From: an uncultured Clostridia bacterium | GTDB lineage: Bacteria > Bacillota > Clostridia > Oscillospirales > CAG-272 | Assembly (NCBI GenBank): GCA_946407735.1 | Contig: CAMJPL010000001.1 | Coordinates: 1 to 64,000 of the forward strand | DNA: 64,000 nucleotides | Direction of reading: 5' to 3' | Shown here: positions 1-7,590 of the stretch, in pieces | How the letters are laid out: the number at the start of each line of letters is the position of its first letter | How positions within the stretch are numbered: position 1 is the first letter of the stretch | Notes under the pieces: model-generated | Database searches by the model: none | Seen by the model: only the letters and a program-made list of their open reading frames with translations | What the model was told of the DNA's origin: nothing | Program-made: the position numbers and the translations under genes

Positions 1-1
1 C

Positions 2-391
2 ACATTCAAAAATGAGAACCAGAGCCATTACTGCGGGAAAACGCCGGAGACGGTAGACGAATACATCCTTTCTCAGGATGAAGCAATCCGCGGCCATCTG
101 GAGCGTGTGCGGAACGTGCTCCGCGCTGCGCTTCCGGATGCGGTTGAGAAGATCTCCTGGTCCATGCCGACCTGGTGGAAAGGCCATAACATCATCCACT
201 TTGCCGCCGCGAAGAAGCACATCGGGCTGTATCCCGGCCCGGAAGCGGTGACGTATTTTGCGGAAAAGCTGCATCAGGCGGGCTGCAAATACAGCAAGGG
301 GTCAATCCAGATCCCGTATTCCGATGATCTTCCGCTGGATCTGATCGCAGAGATCGCGGATTGGTGTCGGAAGACCGGAAACCATGCATGA
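2..391 (+). CDS. DUF1801 (YdhG-like) protein, 5' partial
   Basis: The frame is open from the left edge of the window to a TGA at 389-391, so the true start lies upstream; 129 residues are visible. The sequence TPETVDEYILSQDE, then WSMPTWWKGHNIIHFAA and HIGLYPGPEAV, is the signature of the DUF1801/YdhG family. These are small cytosolic proteins with a compact alpha/beta fold and no settled function. A GTG at 107 could be taken as a start, but family members carry the upstream TPETVDEYI segment, so I read the CDS as truncated by the window. The next gene begins 11 nt downstream on the same strand, suggesting co-transcription. Confidence 0.8.
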   Translation, partial: TFKNENQSHYCGKTPETVDEYILSQDEAIRGHLERVRNVLRAALPDAVEKISWSMPTWWKGHNIIHFAAAKKHIGLYPGPEAVTYFAEKLHQAGCKYSKGSIQIPYSDDLPLDLIAEIADWCRKTGNHA

Positions 392-402
392 GGTGACGAA
401 CG

Positions 403-738
403 ATGCCAAGACAATCCGTTTTTGACATGAAGGTATCAAAAGTATATCCACTGCTTGTAGCTAAGGCGGAGAAGAAAGGCAGAACCAAGGCAGAGGTTGA
501 TGAAGTTACTGCATGGCTGACCGGATATGATATGAAGACGACAGATCTCGATGTGACCTATGCGGAGTTCTTCGACAATGCGCCGGCATACAATCCGCGG
601 GCAGAGCTGATCACAGGGAAGATTTGCGGAATCCAGGTAGAAACCATCGAGGACCCGCTGATGAAGAAGATCCGGCAGTTGGACAAGCTGGTGGACGAAC
701 TTGCAAAAGGAAAAACGATGGAGAAGATTTTGCGCTGA
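403..738 (+). CDS. DUF2200 family protein
   Basis: A complete 111-residue protein. Its start MPRQSVFDMKVSKVYPLL, the central KAEKKGRTKAEVDEV segment and the C-terminal EIEDPLM-like and DKLVDELAKGK segments match DUF2200 (PF09966-type) proteins along their whole length. The family is widespread in bacteria and has no assigned reaction. The ATG at 403 follows a GAGGTGA-like Shine-Dalgarno and lies 11 nt after the DUF1801 stop, so the two hypothetical genes are probably co-transcribed. Soluble; no signal peptide or membrane segment. Confidence 0.85.
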   Translation: MPRQSVFDMKVSKVYPLLVAKAEKKGRTKAEVDEVTAWLTGYDMKTTDLDVTYAEFFDNAPAYNPRAELITGKICGIQVETIEDPLMKKIRQLDKLVDELAKGKTMEKILR

Positions 739-752
739 TAGAGGCTGAAAGA

Positions 753-863
753 ATGCGTAAAACCATCATCATTCTGATCGTCATTGGAGTCTTGCTTGTA
801 ATCGTCCTCCATCTCTGCCCTGATTTTGAAGCATGGCTGAATCAAGTGACAGGCTGGTATTAG
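753..863 (+). CDS. Small single-pass membrane protein (36 aa)
   Basis: A 36-residue frame begins MRKTIII and contains one strongly hydrophobic stretch (about residues 4-22), followed by a short polar tail ending in GWY. It starts 14 nt after the DUF2200 stop and is preceded by an AGGCTGAAAGA purine-rich stretch that could be the ribosome-binding site. A basic residue pair before the hydrophobic run predicts an N-in orientation. I do not recognise a family. The length, hydrophobicity and position at the end of a gene run make it a plausible real microprotein, but a 36-codon frame can occur by chance. Confidence 0.4.
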   Translation: MRKTIIILIVIGVLLVIVLHLCPDFEAWLNQVTGWY

Positions 864-1039
864 CAAAGGCCTTGACTGATTTGTATTTTCTACCATAAGG
901 ATAGGACGTGCCATCCCACCCTTGAGTGCGGGCAAGTATCTGACAAAACGAATCGTTCGGTCAGCTGACTTCCCACCGTCGTTTTAAATGACGGTGCTGT
1001 AAGCAAGGGTAGGAACTGAACTCCTACCCTTTACTTCGA

Positions 1040-1075
1040 GCAAGGATACAAACAGTATTTGTACCCTTGCTTTTT
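1040..1075 (+). terminator. Rho-independent terminator after the DUF1801/DUF2200 run
   Basis: A 13-bp stem (GCAAGG-A-TACAAA with TTTGTA-C-CCTTGC, one A/C mismatch) with a 5-nt loop is followed directly by TTTTT on the plus strand. Confidence 0.6.
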
Positions 1076-1130
1076 CTTGCCTTTCAAGGGTGAGGATTGA
1101 ACCCATATCCTTGTTTTCCTCTCTATGGAA

Positions 1131-1157
1131 AAAGGGTGTGCAGCTCACACACCCTTT
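1131..1157 (-). terminator. Terminator of the DUF6061 operon
   Basis: A perfect 10-bp stem (AAAGGGTGTG/CACACCCTTT) with a 7-nt loop. Read on the minus strand the stem is followed by T-rich sequence, and it lies about 40 nt after the stop of the minus-strand gene at 1200-1436. Confidence 0.55.
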
Positions 1158-1199
1158 CAGGGAGGTGGTGTTTTGCCACCGCCTTTCCATGAACCCGGA

Positions 1200-1436
1200 T
1201 TACTGTCCCTGCCTTACCGTCTCCAGATACTTCTTCACATCGCCGTTCAGCACCAGCTCTGCGTAAGCATCGGGATCGTTGTAAATCAGGTAGTCCAGCT
1301 CCCGGCGGTCGAGCCAAGTTTCGACAAACTCACTCTCCACAGCGAGGGTGTCGATGGCAATCACCGTCCCGTCCGGCTGCTTCATTTCCACGCAGGCCGT
1401 ATCCATGTTATACTCCCATTTTCCGCACGATTTCAT
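1200..1436 (-). CDS. DUF6061 family protein
   Basis: A 78-residue soluble protein. The segments YNMDTACVEMK, DGTVIAIDTLAVE, SELDYLIYNDP-like and AYAELVLNGD match the small DUF6061 family that I recall from clostridial genomes, often in mobile or accessory regions; function unknown. The ATG at 1436 (minus) is preceded by a strong GGGGGGAG Shine-Dalgarno at 4-nt spacing. It lies 12 nt downstream of the stop of the 1449-1778 gene, so the two form a short minus-strand operon closed by the hairpin at 1131-1157. Confidence 0.7.
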   Translation of the reverse strand: MKSCGKWEYNMDTACVEMKQPDGTVIAIDTLAVESEFVETWLDRRELDYLIYNDPDAYAELVLNGDVKKYLETVRQGQ

Positions 1437-1448
1437 AAGTCTCCCCCC

Positions 1449-1778
1449 TCAGATCGCAATCCCCGCTATGTATTTCACCGTCTGTTTATGCCCTTCCACG
1501 ATACGGCTTTCCCGCTCGAAAGAAGCCTTTTTCGTAAGTCGTACGGTTAACACGTTCTTGACGATTTTGCGGCCCGTAGCGGTAACGACAGAGCCGTCAT
1601 CGGACATGGCCATAGGCAAAGCGGTCGGAACGGTGACGCTGAGCTTCGTCGGGGAAATATCGTCTTCACCGCCGCCGATTCCGCCATTTGTGGTAGTCAG
1701 CTCGACCGGGGTGCTCCCGGTTCTGTCGGAACTGTTGATTTCAGCATCAAACGCTGTGACGCGTATGGCGAGGTACAT
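1449..1778 (-). CDS. Hypothetical protein, possible chimera of a surface-protein fragment
   Basis: A 109-residue frame starting MYLAIRVTAFDAEI. Its middle (TTTNGGIGGGEDDIS, then TKLSVTVPTALP) resembles beta-rich modules of clostridial surface or conjugative-element proteins, although there is no signal peptide. The C-terminal third (TVRLTKKASFERES) has a different, basic character, which suggests fusion of two fragments. An in-frame TGA immediately precedes the ATG, so the start cannot lie further upstream in this frame. Its first ~25 codons lie inside the direct repeat at 1704-1950, and the second copy at 3485-3732 carries a diverged version of the same start (MYLVVHVTAFAVEI) that soon loses the frame. 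I cannot assign a function; it may be a decayed gene. Confidence 0.4.
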   Translation of the reverse strand: MYLAIRVTAFDAEINSSDRTGSTPVELTTTNGGIGGGEDDISPTKLSVTVPTALPMAMSDDGSVVTATGRKIVKNVLTVRLTKKASFERESRIVEGHKQTVKYIAGIAI

Positions 1779-1950
1779 TCAGTGAACGAGAAAGAGAGAG
1801 GATCTTCTTCCATTGGTTTAGGCATATTATCTTTCTGTTTATACATAATACTGACGAATGGTTTTCAAAAAAAGACCGCATATATGCCTGCGTTTCACAA
1901 AAGTGACGCAAACGGCAAAAAATGTAAATAAATCAGATATTATACTTGAC
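1704..1950. repeat. Direct repeat, copy 1 (~247 bp)
   Basis: Closely similar (roughly 85% by eye, almost ungapped) to 3485-3732 in the same orientation. Shared blocks include CGAGGTACATTCAGTGAACG and GGATCTTCTTCCATTGG. The copies bracket the first ATPase gene. The repeat also holds a short minus-strand frame beginning MYKQKDNMPKPMEED (from 1846) that is conserved in both copies. Copy 1 ends in TTGAC, which supplies the -35 box of the ATPase promoter. Confidence 0.85.
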
Positions 1951-1974
1951 AAAATTACCGCAATCTGCTATAAT
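1946..1974 (+). promoter_or_regulatory. Sigma-A promoter of the first ATPase gene
   Basis: TTGACA (1946-1951), 17-nt spacer, TATAAT (1969-1974): both hexamers match consensus. The -35 box straddles the right edge of the direct repeat. Confidence 0.8.
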
Positions 1975-2019
1975 TGATAATGTAGTCAGTGCCTCTAACA
2001 ATAAACAGTGGAGATATTT

Positions 2020-3312
2020 ATGGAAATAAAACGGGATAAATACCTTAACGATCTTATAGTCCGTATGAATAACGGTTTGGTGAAAGTTATCACCGGTATC
2101 AGAAGATGCGGAAAGTCCTATCTGATGAACAATATCTTTTATGACTACCTTCTGAAACAAGGTGTTGACAGATATCATATCATTAAATTCGCTTTTGACT
2201 CGGCTGATGATCTGGAACTGATAGGCGAGGATTTTATTGAACTTGAAAAGAACAATCAAAAAGCTGACCCGAAGAAGTTCATGTCTTATATAAAGTCCTG
2301 TATAACAGATTCCGATAAATACTATCTTCTCCTTGACGAGATCCAGAATCTCGGATCTTTTGAAAGCGTCCTTAACGGATATCTGAGAAAACAAAATCTG
2401 GATATTTTTGTTACCGGATCAAATTCGAAGTTTCTTTCAAGTGACGTTCTGACTGAATTTGAGGGACGCGGTGACGAGATTCATATTCTTCCTTTGTCGT
2501 TCAGTGAATTTTATTCCGCTTATGAAGGCACCCGGGACGACGCTTATGAAAAATATTCAATGTTCGGAGGGCTTCCGCTGCTCTTTTCGATGAAGACTGA
2601 CGAACAGAAATCCAGGCATCTCATAAGCCAGGCTGAAAAGGTGTACATCAGAGATGTCATCAAAAGAAACGGATTGCGCGACAGTTCGGATATACGTGAA
2701 CTTCTTGACGTTCTCGCTTCGGGAATCTCTTCTTTCACCAATCCGAGCAAGCTTGAAGCCACATTTAAAACCGTAAAACAATTTTCCATTTCACGTGCAA
2801 CCATCGATAAATACATTGACTATTTTATCGACTCATATCTTATTTCCAAAGCAAAGAAATATGACGTCAAGGGCAGAAAATACATTCAAACTCCATTCAA
2901 ACTGTATTTTGAAGATATCGGGATCAGAAACGCAAGGCTCGGATTCAGACAGATAGAACCGACACACATCATGGAGAATATCATATACAACGAACTCAGA
3001 TACAGGGGGTATGAAGTAGACGTCGGCGTAGTGGAATCCAGAGAACGTGAAAATGGCAAGGACGTAAGAAAGTATTATGAAATTGACTTTATAGCCACTC
3101 TCGGGAGTAAGAAATACTATATTCAGTCAGCATACGATATTCCCAGTGAGGAAAAATGGCTGCAGGAAACAAAATCATTTGACAAAGCAGATGACTCGTT
3201 TAAGAAAATCGTATTGGTCCGCAATCCTGTTGTTACTCATAATGACGAAAAAGGATACTTGATTATCAGCCTACTTGATTTTCTTACAAACGCAAACAGT
3301 CTGGAACTGTAA
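2020..3312 (+). CDS. AAA_14 / DUF4143 family ATP-binding protein
   Basis: A 430-residue member of the large AAA_14-DUF4143 family. It has an N-terminal P-loop (GIRRCGKSYL, about residues 25-35), a Walker B-like YYLLLDEIQNL, a sensor-like FVTGSNSKFLS, and a C-terminal DUF4143 region with a nuclease-like fold (YYEIDFIATLG followed by KYYIQ). The conserved nuclease-type D and K positions are only partly evident (ID and Q), so nuclease activity is doubtful. I chose the ATG at 2020 over the GTG at 2008 because GTGGAG at 2008-2013 fits as its Shine-Dalgarno. The family is common in Clostridia, often in accessory regions, and its biological role is not established. The gene is AT-rich relative to the rest of the window and is bracketed by direct repeats, consistent with transfer. 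Confidence 0.85.
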   Translation: MEIKRDKYLNDLIVRMNNGLVKVITGIRRCGKSYLMNNIFYDYLLKQGVDRYHIIKFAFDSADDLELIGEDFIELEKNNQKADPKKFMSYIKSCITDSDKYYLLLDEIQNLGSFESVLNGYLRKQNLDIFVTGSNSKFLSSDVLTEFEGRGDEIHILPLSFSEFYSAYEGTRDDAYEKYSMFGGLPLLFSMKTDEQKSRHLISQAEKVYIRDVIKRNGLRDSSDIRELLDVLASGISSFTNPSKLEATFKTVKQFSISRATIDKYIDYFIDSYLISKAKKYDVKGRKYIQTPFKLYFEDIGIRNARLGFRQIEPTHIMENIIYNELRYRGYEVDVGVVESRERENGKDVRKYYEIDFIATLGSKKYYIQSAYDIPSEEKWLQETKSFDKADDSFKKIVLVRNPVVTHNDEKGYLIISLLDFLTNANSLEL

Positions 3313-3484
3313 GCTTTATATTATCATATATATGAATAATTAATTATGTTCATTCTATATGAATAAGAAAAAACTATCTCACCATAGCGAAAAACAGGGT
3401 GATGTTATTAAAAAAACCGGATCATTGCCTGTTTCATGGCAAACCTGTGATTTGGATAATATATTCATGCGAAGATGTCATTAA

Positions 3485-3732
3485 GACCGGTGGTGTCCCG
3501 GTTCCGCCGGAAGTGTTGATTTCAACAGCGAACGCGGTGACGTGCACAACGAGGTACATTCAGTGAACGAGAAAGAGAGAGGATCTTCTTCCATTGGTTT
3601 AGGCATATTATCTTTCTGTTCATACATAATGCTGACGATTGGTTTTTAAAAAAATGACCGCATATATGTCTGCGTTTTACAAAAGTGACGCATACGGCAA
3701 AAATTGTAATTATATCAGATATGACACTTGAC
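3485..3732. repeat. Direct repeat, copy 2 (~248 bp), in the gap 3313-3980
   Basis: Second copy of the element at 1704-1950. The minus-strand frame starting MYEQKDNMPKPMEED (from 3627) and the alternative start MYLVVHV are both retained but lead nowhere. Similarity to copy 1 ends at CTTGAC, exactly where the promoter of the first ATPase begins. The rest of the 3313-3980 gap holds AT-rich sequence with no gene that I can support. Confidence 0.85.
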
Positions 3733-3920
3733 GGCAGGGAAACTCTCAAAAGACACAGGTCGATGCTGAATCGACGGTTTCCCCCGACCAATCGAAGAAA
3801 CTATTCTTAGCCAAGCAGGGAATTCTGAAGTGAAGTAATTTTTCGTGTTGGCTTTTCTTGACCAGTACTGCTTGATGAGGCATAGTTTTGAAAAGTAAAG
3901 AAAAATACATGAAAAACATA

Positions 3921-3949
3921 TTGAAAAGTTGTGCAAATATGGCTATAAT
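3921..3949 (+). promoter_or_regulatory. Sigma-A promoter of the second ATPase gene
   Basis: TTGAAA (3921-3926), 17-nt spacer, TATAAT (3944-3949), 31 nt before the start codon. Confidence 0.7.
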
Positions 3950-3980
3950 ATAGTTGAAAAATTCCACAAGGTGAGTCATC

Positions 3981-5309
3981 ATGCTGAAACGTAAAATTGC
4001 AGACCTGATTGAGCGGCACCTGAAGTCCGGCTCTGAACGCATTTTGCTGATCGACGGCGCGCGCCAGGTTGGAAAGACATATATCGTCCGCCATGTCGGG
4101 AAAAAGCTGTTTCCTAATTTCATTGAAATCAACATGTTGGAGGATTCCATCGGCGAGAGGCTGTTTGAAAATGCTAAGACGGTAGATGATTTCTACCTTC
4201 GCGTCAGCTCGATCAAGGGAGAACTGATGGGTAAGGCAGAGGATACACTGATCTTTATCGATGAAATCCAGGCCTACCCACATCTTCTGACCATGCTGAA
4301 ATTTCTTCGGGATGACAATCGTTTTACGTACATTGCCAGCGGCTCGCTGTTGGGGGTAACGCTGGCGCAGACGACCTCCATTCCCATCGGCAGCATTCGC
4401 AAGGTACGCATGTTCCCGCTGGACTTCGAGGAATTCCTGTACGCCAATGGCATGAACGAGTTTGCCATCGGCGCTCTGCGCAGGAAGTTCGAGGCGCGGG
4501 AGCCGCTGGACGAGGCTATGCACGGAAAGATGATGGACTCATTCAAACGCTACCTTTTAGTAGGTGGACTTCCGGCGGCGGTCAACGCGTACCTGGATAC
4601 GAGGAATATTCAGACTGTGCGCGACATCCAGCGCGAGATCCACGATTACTACGCCGCTGACGCCTCCAAGTATGACACGGAGCGCAAACTGAAGATCCGC
4701 CGGATCTACGATCAGATCCCCTCAAATCTGGAGAACAGGAAAAAGCGTGTCGTAGCGCAGCGGATTGAGGGGAAGAAAGGCAGCACCTTCGCCAATTATG
4801 AAGATGAGTTCGAATACCTGATCAGCGCCGGTATTGCGCTGAACGTGCAGGCCACCTCCACGCCGACCTTCCCTTTGATCGAGTCTTCCGGCAAAAACTT
4901 GCTGAAGCTCTATTTGAATGACGTCGGTATTCTGACTTCTATCCTGTATGGCAACAATATCCGTGCGATCCTGGAGGACGAGCGGAGCATCAACCTTGGT
5001 TCGGTCTATGAGAGCGTCGTCGCCAGCGAGCTCATCGCCCACGGCTACAACCTGTTCTATTACGATAACCGCAGCAAGGGCGAGGTGGATTATCTGATCG
5101 ACGATTATGACACTCTCTCCGCTGTTCCCATCGAGGTCAAGTCCGGCAAGGACTACACCGTTCACAGTGCACTGAATGCCTTTGTAAAGAAGGACGATTA
5201 CAACGTGAAAAAGGCCTATGTTCTATCCAACGCCCGCGATATCACAACGAACGGCAGGATCACATATCTGCCGATCTATGATGTGATGTTTTTACAGAAC
5301 AATTCTTGA
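3981..5309 (+). CDS. AAA_14 / DUF4143 family ATP-binding protein
   Basis: A 442-residue ATPase, only distantly related to the one at 2020-3312. Visible motifs are Walker A GARQVGKTY (about residues 26-34), Walker B LIFIDEIQAYP, a sensor-type YIASGSLLGV, the lid-like RYLLVGGLPAAV characteristic of the family, and a C-terminal PD-(D/E)XK-like pattern (GEVDYLIDD then PIEVKSGKDY) in which the E-x-K residues are intact. Start ATG at 3981 with an AAGGTGAG Shine-Dalgarno and its own promoter. Cytosolic; cellular role not established for the family. GC content is closer to the bulk of the window than the first ATPase, suggesting separate acquisition of the two genes. Confidence 0.88.
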   Translation: MLKRKIADLIERHLKSGSERILLIDGARQVGKTYIVRHVGKKLFPNFIEINMLEDSIGERLFENAKTVDDFYLRVSSIKGELMGKAEDTLIFIDEIQAYPHLLTMLKFLRDDNRFTYIASGSLLGVTLAQTTSIPIGSIRKVRMFPLDFEEFLYANGMNEFAIGALRRKFEAREPLDEAMHGKMMDSFKRYLLVGGLPAAVNAYLDTRNIQTVRDIQREIHDYYAADASKYDTERKLKIRRIYDQIPSNLENRKKRVVAQRIEGKKGSTFANYEDEFEYLISAGIALNVQATSTPTFPLIESSGKNLLKLYLNDVGILTSILYGNNIRAILEDERSINLGSVYESVVASELIAHGYNLFYYDNRSKGEVDYLIDDYDTLSAVPIEVKSGKDYTVHSALNAFVKKDDYNVKKAYVLSNARDITTNGRITYLPIYDVMFLQNNS

Positions 5310-5334
5310 TTTTCGATTTGGATAAGGAGAGAAA

Positions 5335-5532
5335 ATGGATTCAATTCTTGAAGAACTTATTTCCCAACTCCCCCCTCCAGAATTCGAACTAACAGCTTCA
5401 AATATAAAGACAATTCAAAGCTTGATTCCTGTACCGAATGATTATGAGATTATATGGACAGACATAAGGAAAATCAAGGAGATAAAAGTGTGTCCCATAA
5501 ACCATCCGCACAAAACTTTCATCCCGAAGTGA
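5335..5532 (+). CDS. Hypothetical protein (65 aa), possibly truncated
   Basis: A short acidic-to-neutral protein starting MDSILEELISQLPPPEFEL behind a textbook AAGGAG Shine-Dalgarno, 25 nt after the ATPase stop, so probably co-transcribed with it. No signal peptide, membrane segment or recognised domain. The abrupt end in KTFIPK and the following gene-poor, hairpin-rich 560 bp suggest that it may be the N-terminal remnant of a longer gene. Confidence 0.5.
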   Translation: MDSILEELISQLPPPEFELTASNIKTIQSLIPVPNDYEIIWTDIRKIKEIKVCPINHPHKTFIPK

Positions 5533-5951
5533 AATAAAAATAAATTAGGAGATCGTAAATACTGCGGATTTTGCTATTTGAAGATATGTAATAGTCACGT
5601 TTTATCTCCTCGTTCTTGCCGCATGATCATCGTTTCGACAGCTTGAAGCATGATTATGGAACCTGATTTTGGTTCAAATCATGGGTCGTTTTCTGACGTC
5701 ACTGGAGTAAGCTTCATGATGAAGAAAAGTGCCCCGTCGAGAATAATGATGAGTGTCTCAAAACGAGCCGGTTGTCGCGTGACACTCAAAATGTAATCAA
5801 AAGTTACATCCTCGAATGAGCGTCTGACACCCTAAGAAACATAGTATAACTAATAGCCTCGCGCCATTACGGCACGAGACTTTTTTATATACGATCATCC
5901 TCCTCCCCCTCCTCCACCATACAAATTCCACCCGCTCATCCGAACTTTCGC
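5533..5951. other. Gene-poor stretch at the island boundary
   Basis: No coding frame that I can support. It holds several small inverted repeats: CATGATT..GGAACC with GGTTC..ATCATG around 5647-5690, GTGTC/GACAC around 5752-5785, and TGTAA/TTACA around 5791-5807. A terminator lies at 5856. Base composition changes here from the AT-rich left island to the GC-rich main body. Confidence 0.5.
5856..5886 (+). terminator. Terminator-like hairpin with T6
   Basis: GCCTCGCGCC / GGCACGAGAC stem with a 5-nt loop and two C/A mismatches, followed by TTTTTT. Confidence 0.5.
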
Positions 5952-5980
5952 TTGACATGCGGAAAAAGGCATGTTATAAT
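5952..5980 (+). promoter_or_regulatory. Sigma-A promoter of the ECF/PrsW operon
   Basis: TTGACA (5952-5957), 17-nt spacer, TATAAT (5975-5980). It gives a leader of about 130 nt before the sigma-factor start codon. Consensus hexamers imply housekeeping transcription of the regulator genes. Confidence 0.85.
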
Positions 5981-6118
5981 ATAATATGATATAACATAAT
6001 ATGAAATAAAACCCGAAAACATGATAATTCCCGTTCATATTGATATCGGACATCCGGGGCTCAGCCGGAATACGGCGCAGAAACAGAAAACGGGACGGTG
6101 CAGAATCCGGGAGAATCT

Positions 6119-6664
6119 ATGTCAGACGATGAATTGTACAGGCGATACCTTGACGGAGACCGGTCGGCGGGCGATCAGCTCATGATCCGCTATGCTGACT
6201 CGCTCACCGCCTATCTCGCCGGCTTTGTCCACAGCGAGCAGGACGCCGAGGATCTGATGCTGGATTGTTTTACCGTGATTCTGGTAAATAAGCCGGCCAT
6301 CGGTGAGGGGCGTTTCCGCGCATATCTGTTCAGGATGGCCCGCAACAAGGCGTGCCGCATGTGGAGGACCCGTTTCGGAAGGCAGGAGTTCGAGATCGGG
6401 GAGGACATTCCGTCTTCCGGGGATTCTCCCGAGGATACGGCATATAAAAGCGAAAGGACCGCGATCCTGCATAAATGTCTCGGCCGCATAGCGCCGCAGT
6501 ACAGGGAAGCGCTCTGGCTGTTCTATTTCATGGGTCTCAGCTATGAGCAGGCGGCGTCGGTAATGGGATGTACGAAGAAAAAGATAGACAATCTTCTTAT
6601 GAACGGTAAGAAAAGTCTACGTCGGGAGCTGGAGAAGGAAGGAGTCACGGATGCGGACGTCTGA
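6119..6664 (+). CDS. ECF-type RNA polymerase sigma factor
   Basis: A 181-residue sigma-70-family protein with only regions 2 and 4, as in ECF sigma factors. Region 2 covers about residues 8-80 (FVHSEQDAEDLMLDCF and FRAYLFRMARNKACRMW), and region 4 covers about 120-172 (APQYREALWLFYFMGLSYEQ, then a helix-turn-helix ending in GKKSLRREL). I chose ATG 6119 over GTG 6098 because GGGAG sits 6-7 nt before it. The stop overlaps the start of the small membrane protein at 6651, so translation is probably coupled. It heads a run containing an intramembrane protease of PrsW type and leads to a giant surface protein. I infer that it directs envelope-related transcription under membrane-protein control, but its target promoters are not identifiable here. 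Confidence 0.88.
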   Translation: MSDDELYRRYLDGDRSAGDQLMIRYADSLTAYLAGFVHSEQDAEDLMLDCFTVILVNKPAIGEGRFRAYLFRMARNKACRMWRTRFGRQEFEIGEDIPSSGDSPEDTAYKSERTAILHKCLGRIAPQYREALWLFYFMGLSYEQAASVMGCTKKKIDNLLMNGKKSLRRELEKEGVTDADV

Positions 6665-6992
6665 AGAGCGGATAAATGAGCTTCATCGCCGTATGAACGT
6701 CATGGAGGAGGCGAAAAGGCGCCGCGGATATGTCATGAAATGCGCCGCCGCCTACGCCGTCTGCCTCGCCGTGATCATCGTGACGGCGATCGCCGCCTCG
6801 GGGACGCCGGTCGTGATCGGGAACGCGGAGGCGGGCGCCGCCGCAGCGAGCATCTTCGCCCGTCACGGTCAGCTCGGCTATCTTGCCGTCGGCATAATGG
6901 CGTTCTGCCTCGGCGCGCTTACGACAGTCCTGTGCTTTAGGCTGAGAAAGCGGACAAAGGAAAAAGAGAGCGATGATCGAACTGATAGATAA
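6651..6992 (+). CDS. Small two-TM protein, candidate anti-sigma factor
   Basis: 113 residues. It has a short charged cytoplasmic N-terminus (TSEERINELHRRM), two membrane helices (about 30-50 and 74-95) and a charged tail. The gene overlaps the sigma-factor stop by 14 nt, the position usually held by an anti-sigma gene in ECF operons. It lacks the zinc-binding HxxxCxxC of ZAS-type anti-sigma factors, and its cytoplasmic part is short for a full anti-sigma domain, so the role is inferred from position only. A clear paralogue sits at 8397-8750: both share the T-EERI--LH-RM start, two helices with a small-residue loop between, and an Asp/Arg-rich C-terminus. Confidence 0.65.
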   Translation: MRTSEERINELHRRMNVMEEAKRRRGYVMKCAAAYAVCLAVIIVTAIAASGTPVVIGNAEAGAAAASIFARHGQLGYLAVGIMAFCLGALTTVLCFRLRKRTKEKESDDRTDR

Positions 6993-7590
6993 CTCCCTGC
7001 AGATCACTGTCCTGATGGTCTGCGCCGCTTTGTCGGTCTATCTCGCCGTCAGGCACGGGAGCCGGACATGGACGCTTCTGTCCTTTTTCTACGGAAGCTG
7101 GCTGCTGGGCGACGTTTACTGGCTTTCCTGCCTGATATTTTATGACAGGACGCCGCAGATCTCCCTTGTTTCCGATCTCAGCTGGTACGCCGCCTTTATC
7201 TTTCTCTATATGATCCTCCGGCAGGTCTCGCCTCCCGAAAAGCTGAAACGGCCGGGGCCCGCCGTCTGGATCGGGCCGCTGTTCGCGGCGGCGATGGCGG
7301 TATATTTTATGCAGTGGGGACAGATACTGAACAATATCATCTACGCCGGGATCATGGGGCTGCTGTTTTACTCGGTGACATGCAGGATATCCGCAGAGGG
7401 CACGGAACGGGAAAAGCTTCTTCTGCCGTATGTCATCCTGATCATCTGCATGCTGGAATACGCGCTGTGGACGGCTTCCTGCATCTGGAGCGGGGAAACG
7501 CTGATGAATCCCTACTACTGGTGCGATTTCCTTATCACGCTCAGCTTTCCGTTCCTGCTTGCGGCGTCGGGAAAGGCGAGGAAGGCATGA
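6973..7590 (+). CDS. Multi-pass membrane protein of unknown function
   Basis: 205 residues with about six or seven hydrophobic segments (roughly 8-28, 34-60, 70-85, 97-113, 120-136, 150-172, 185-200). Aromatic-rich loops such as WLLGDVYWLSCLIFYD are present. I do not recognise a family; the pattern suggests an integral membrane sensor or scaffold. It overlaps the previous gene by 20 nt and the PrsW-type protease gene by 4 nt (ATGA), so it is translationally coupled in the same operon. The tight coupling suggests that its product works with the sigma factor and protease. Confidence 0.7.
   Translation: MIELIDNSLQITVLMVCAALSVYLAVRHGSRTWTLLSFFYGSWLLGDVYWLSCLIFYDRTPQISLVSDLSWYAAFIFLYMILRQVSPPEKLKRPGPAVWIGPLFAAAMAVYFMQWGQILNNIIYAGIMGLLFYSVTCRISAEGTEREKLLLPYVILIICMLEYALWTASCIWSGETLMNPYYWCDFLITLSFPFLLAASGKARKA

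Larger units (their letters stand above)
864..1199. other. Non-coding stretch made of consecutive hairpins
   Basis: No convincing gene. The stretch contains successive inverted repeats: CTGAC/GTCAG at 940-964, CACCGTC/GACGGTG at 974-996, AAGGGTAGGA/TCCTACCCTT at 1005-1031, GCAAGG.TACAAA and its complement at 1040-1070 followed by T5, and AAAGGGTGTG/CACACCCTTT at 1131-1157. The last two fit terminators facing each other between the convergent gene runs; the others are unexplained. Confidence 0.6.

Noticed and set aside
1081-1120. tRNA T-arm-like sequence (GAGGATTGAACCC)
   Set aside because: No acceptor stem or anticodon arm can be formed around it on either strand; it is part of the hairpin cluster.
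7314-7586. Upstream extension of the PrsW-family frame
   Set aside because: It lies wholly inside the preceding membrane-protein gene in another frame; the ATGA overlap at 7587 gives the natural start and places EExxK at the usual depth.
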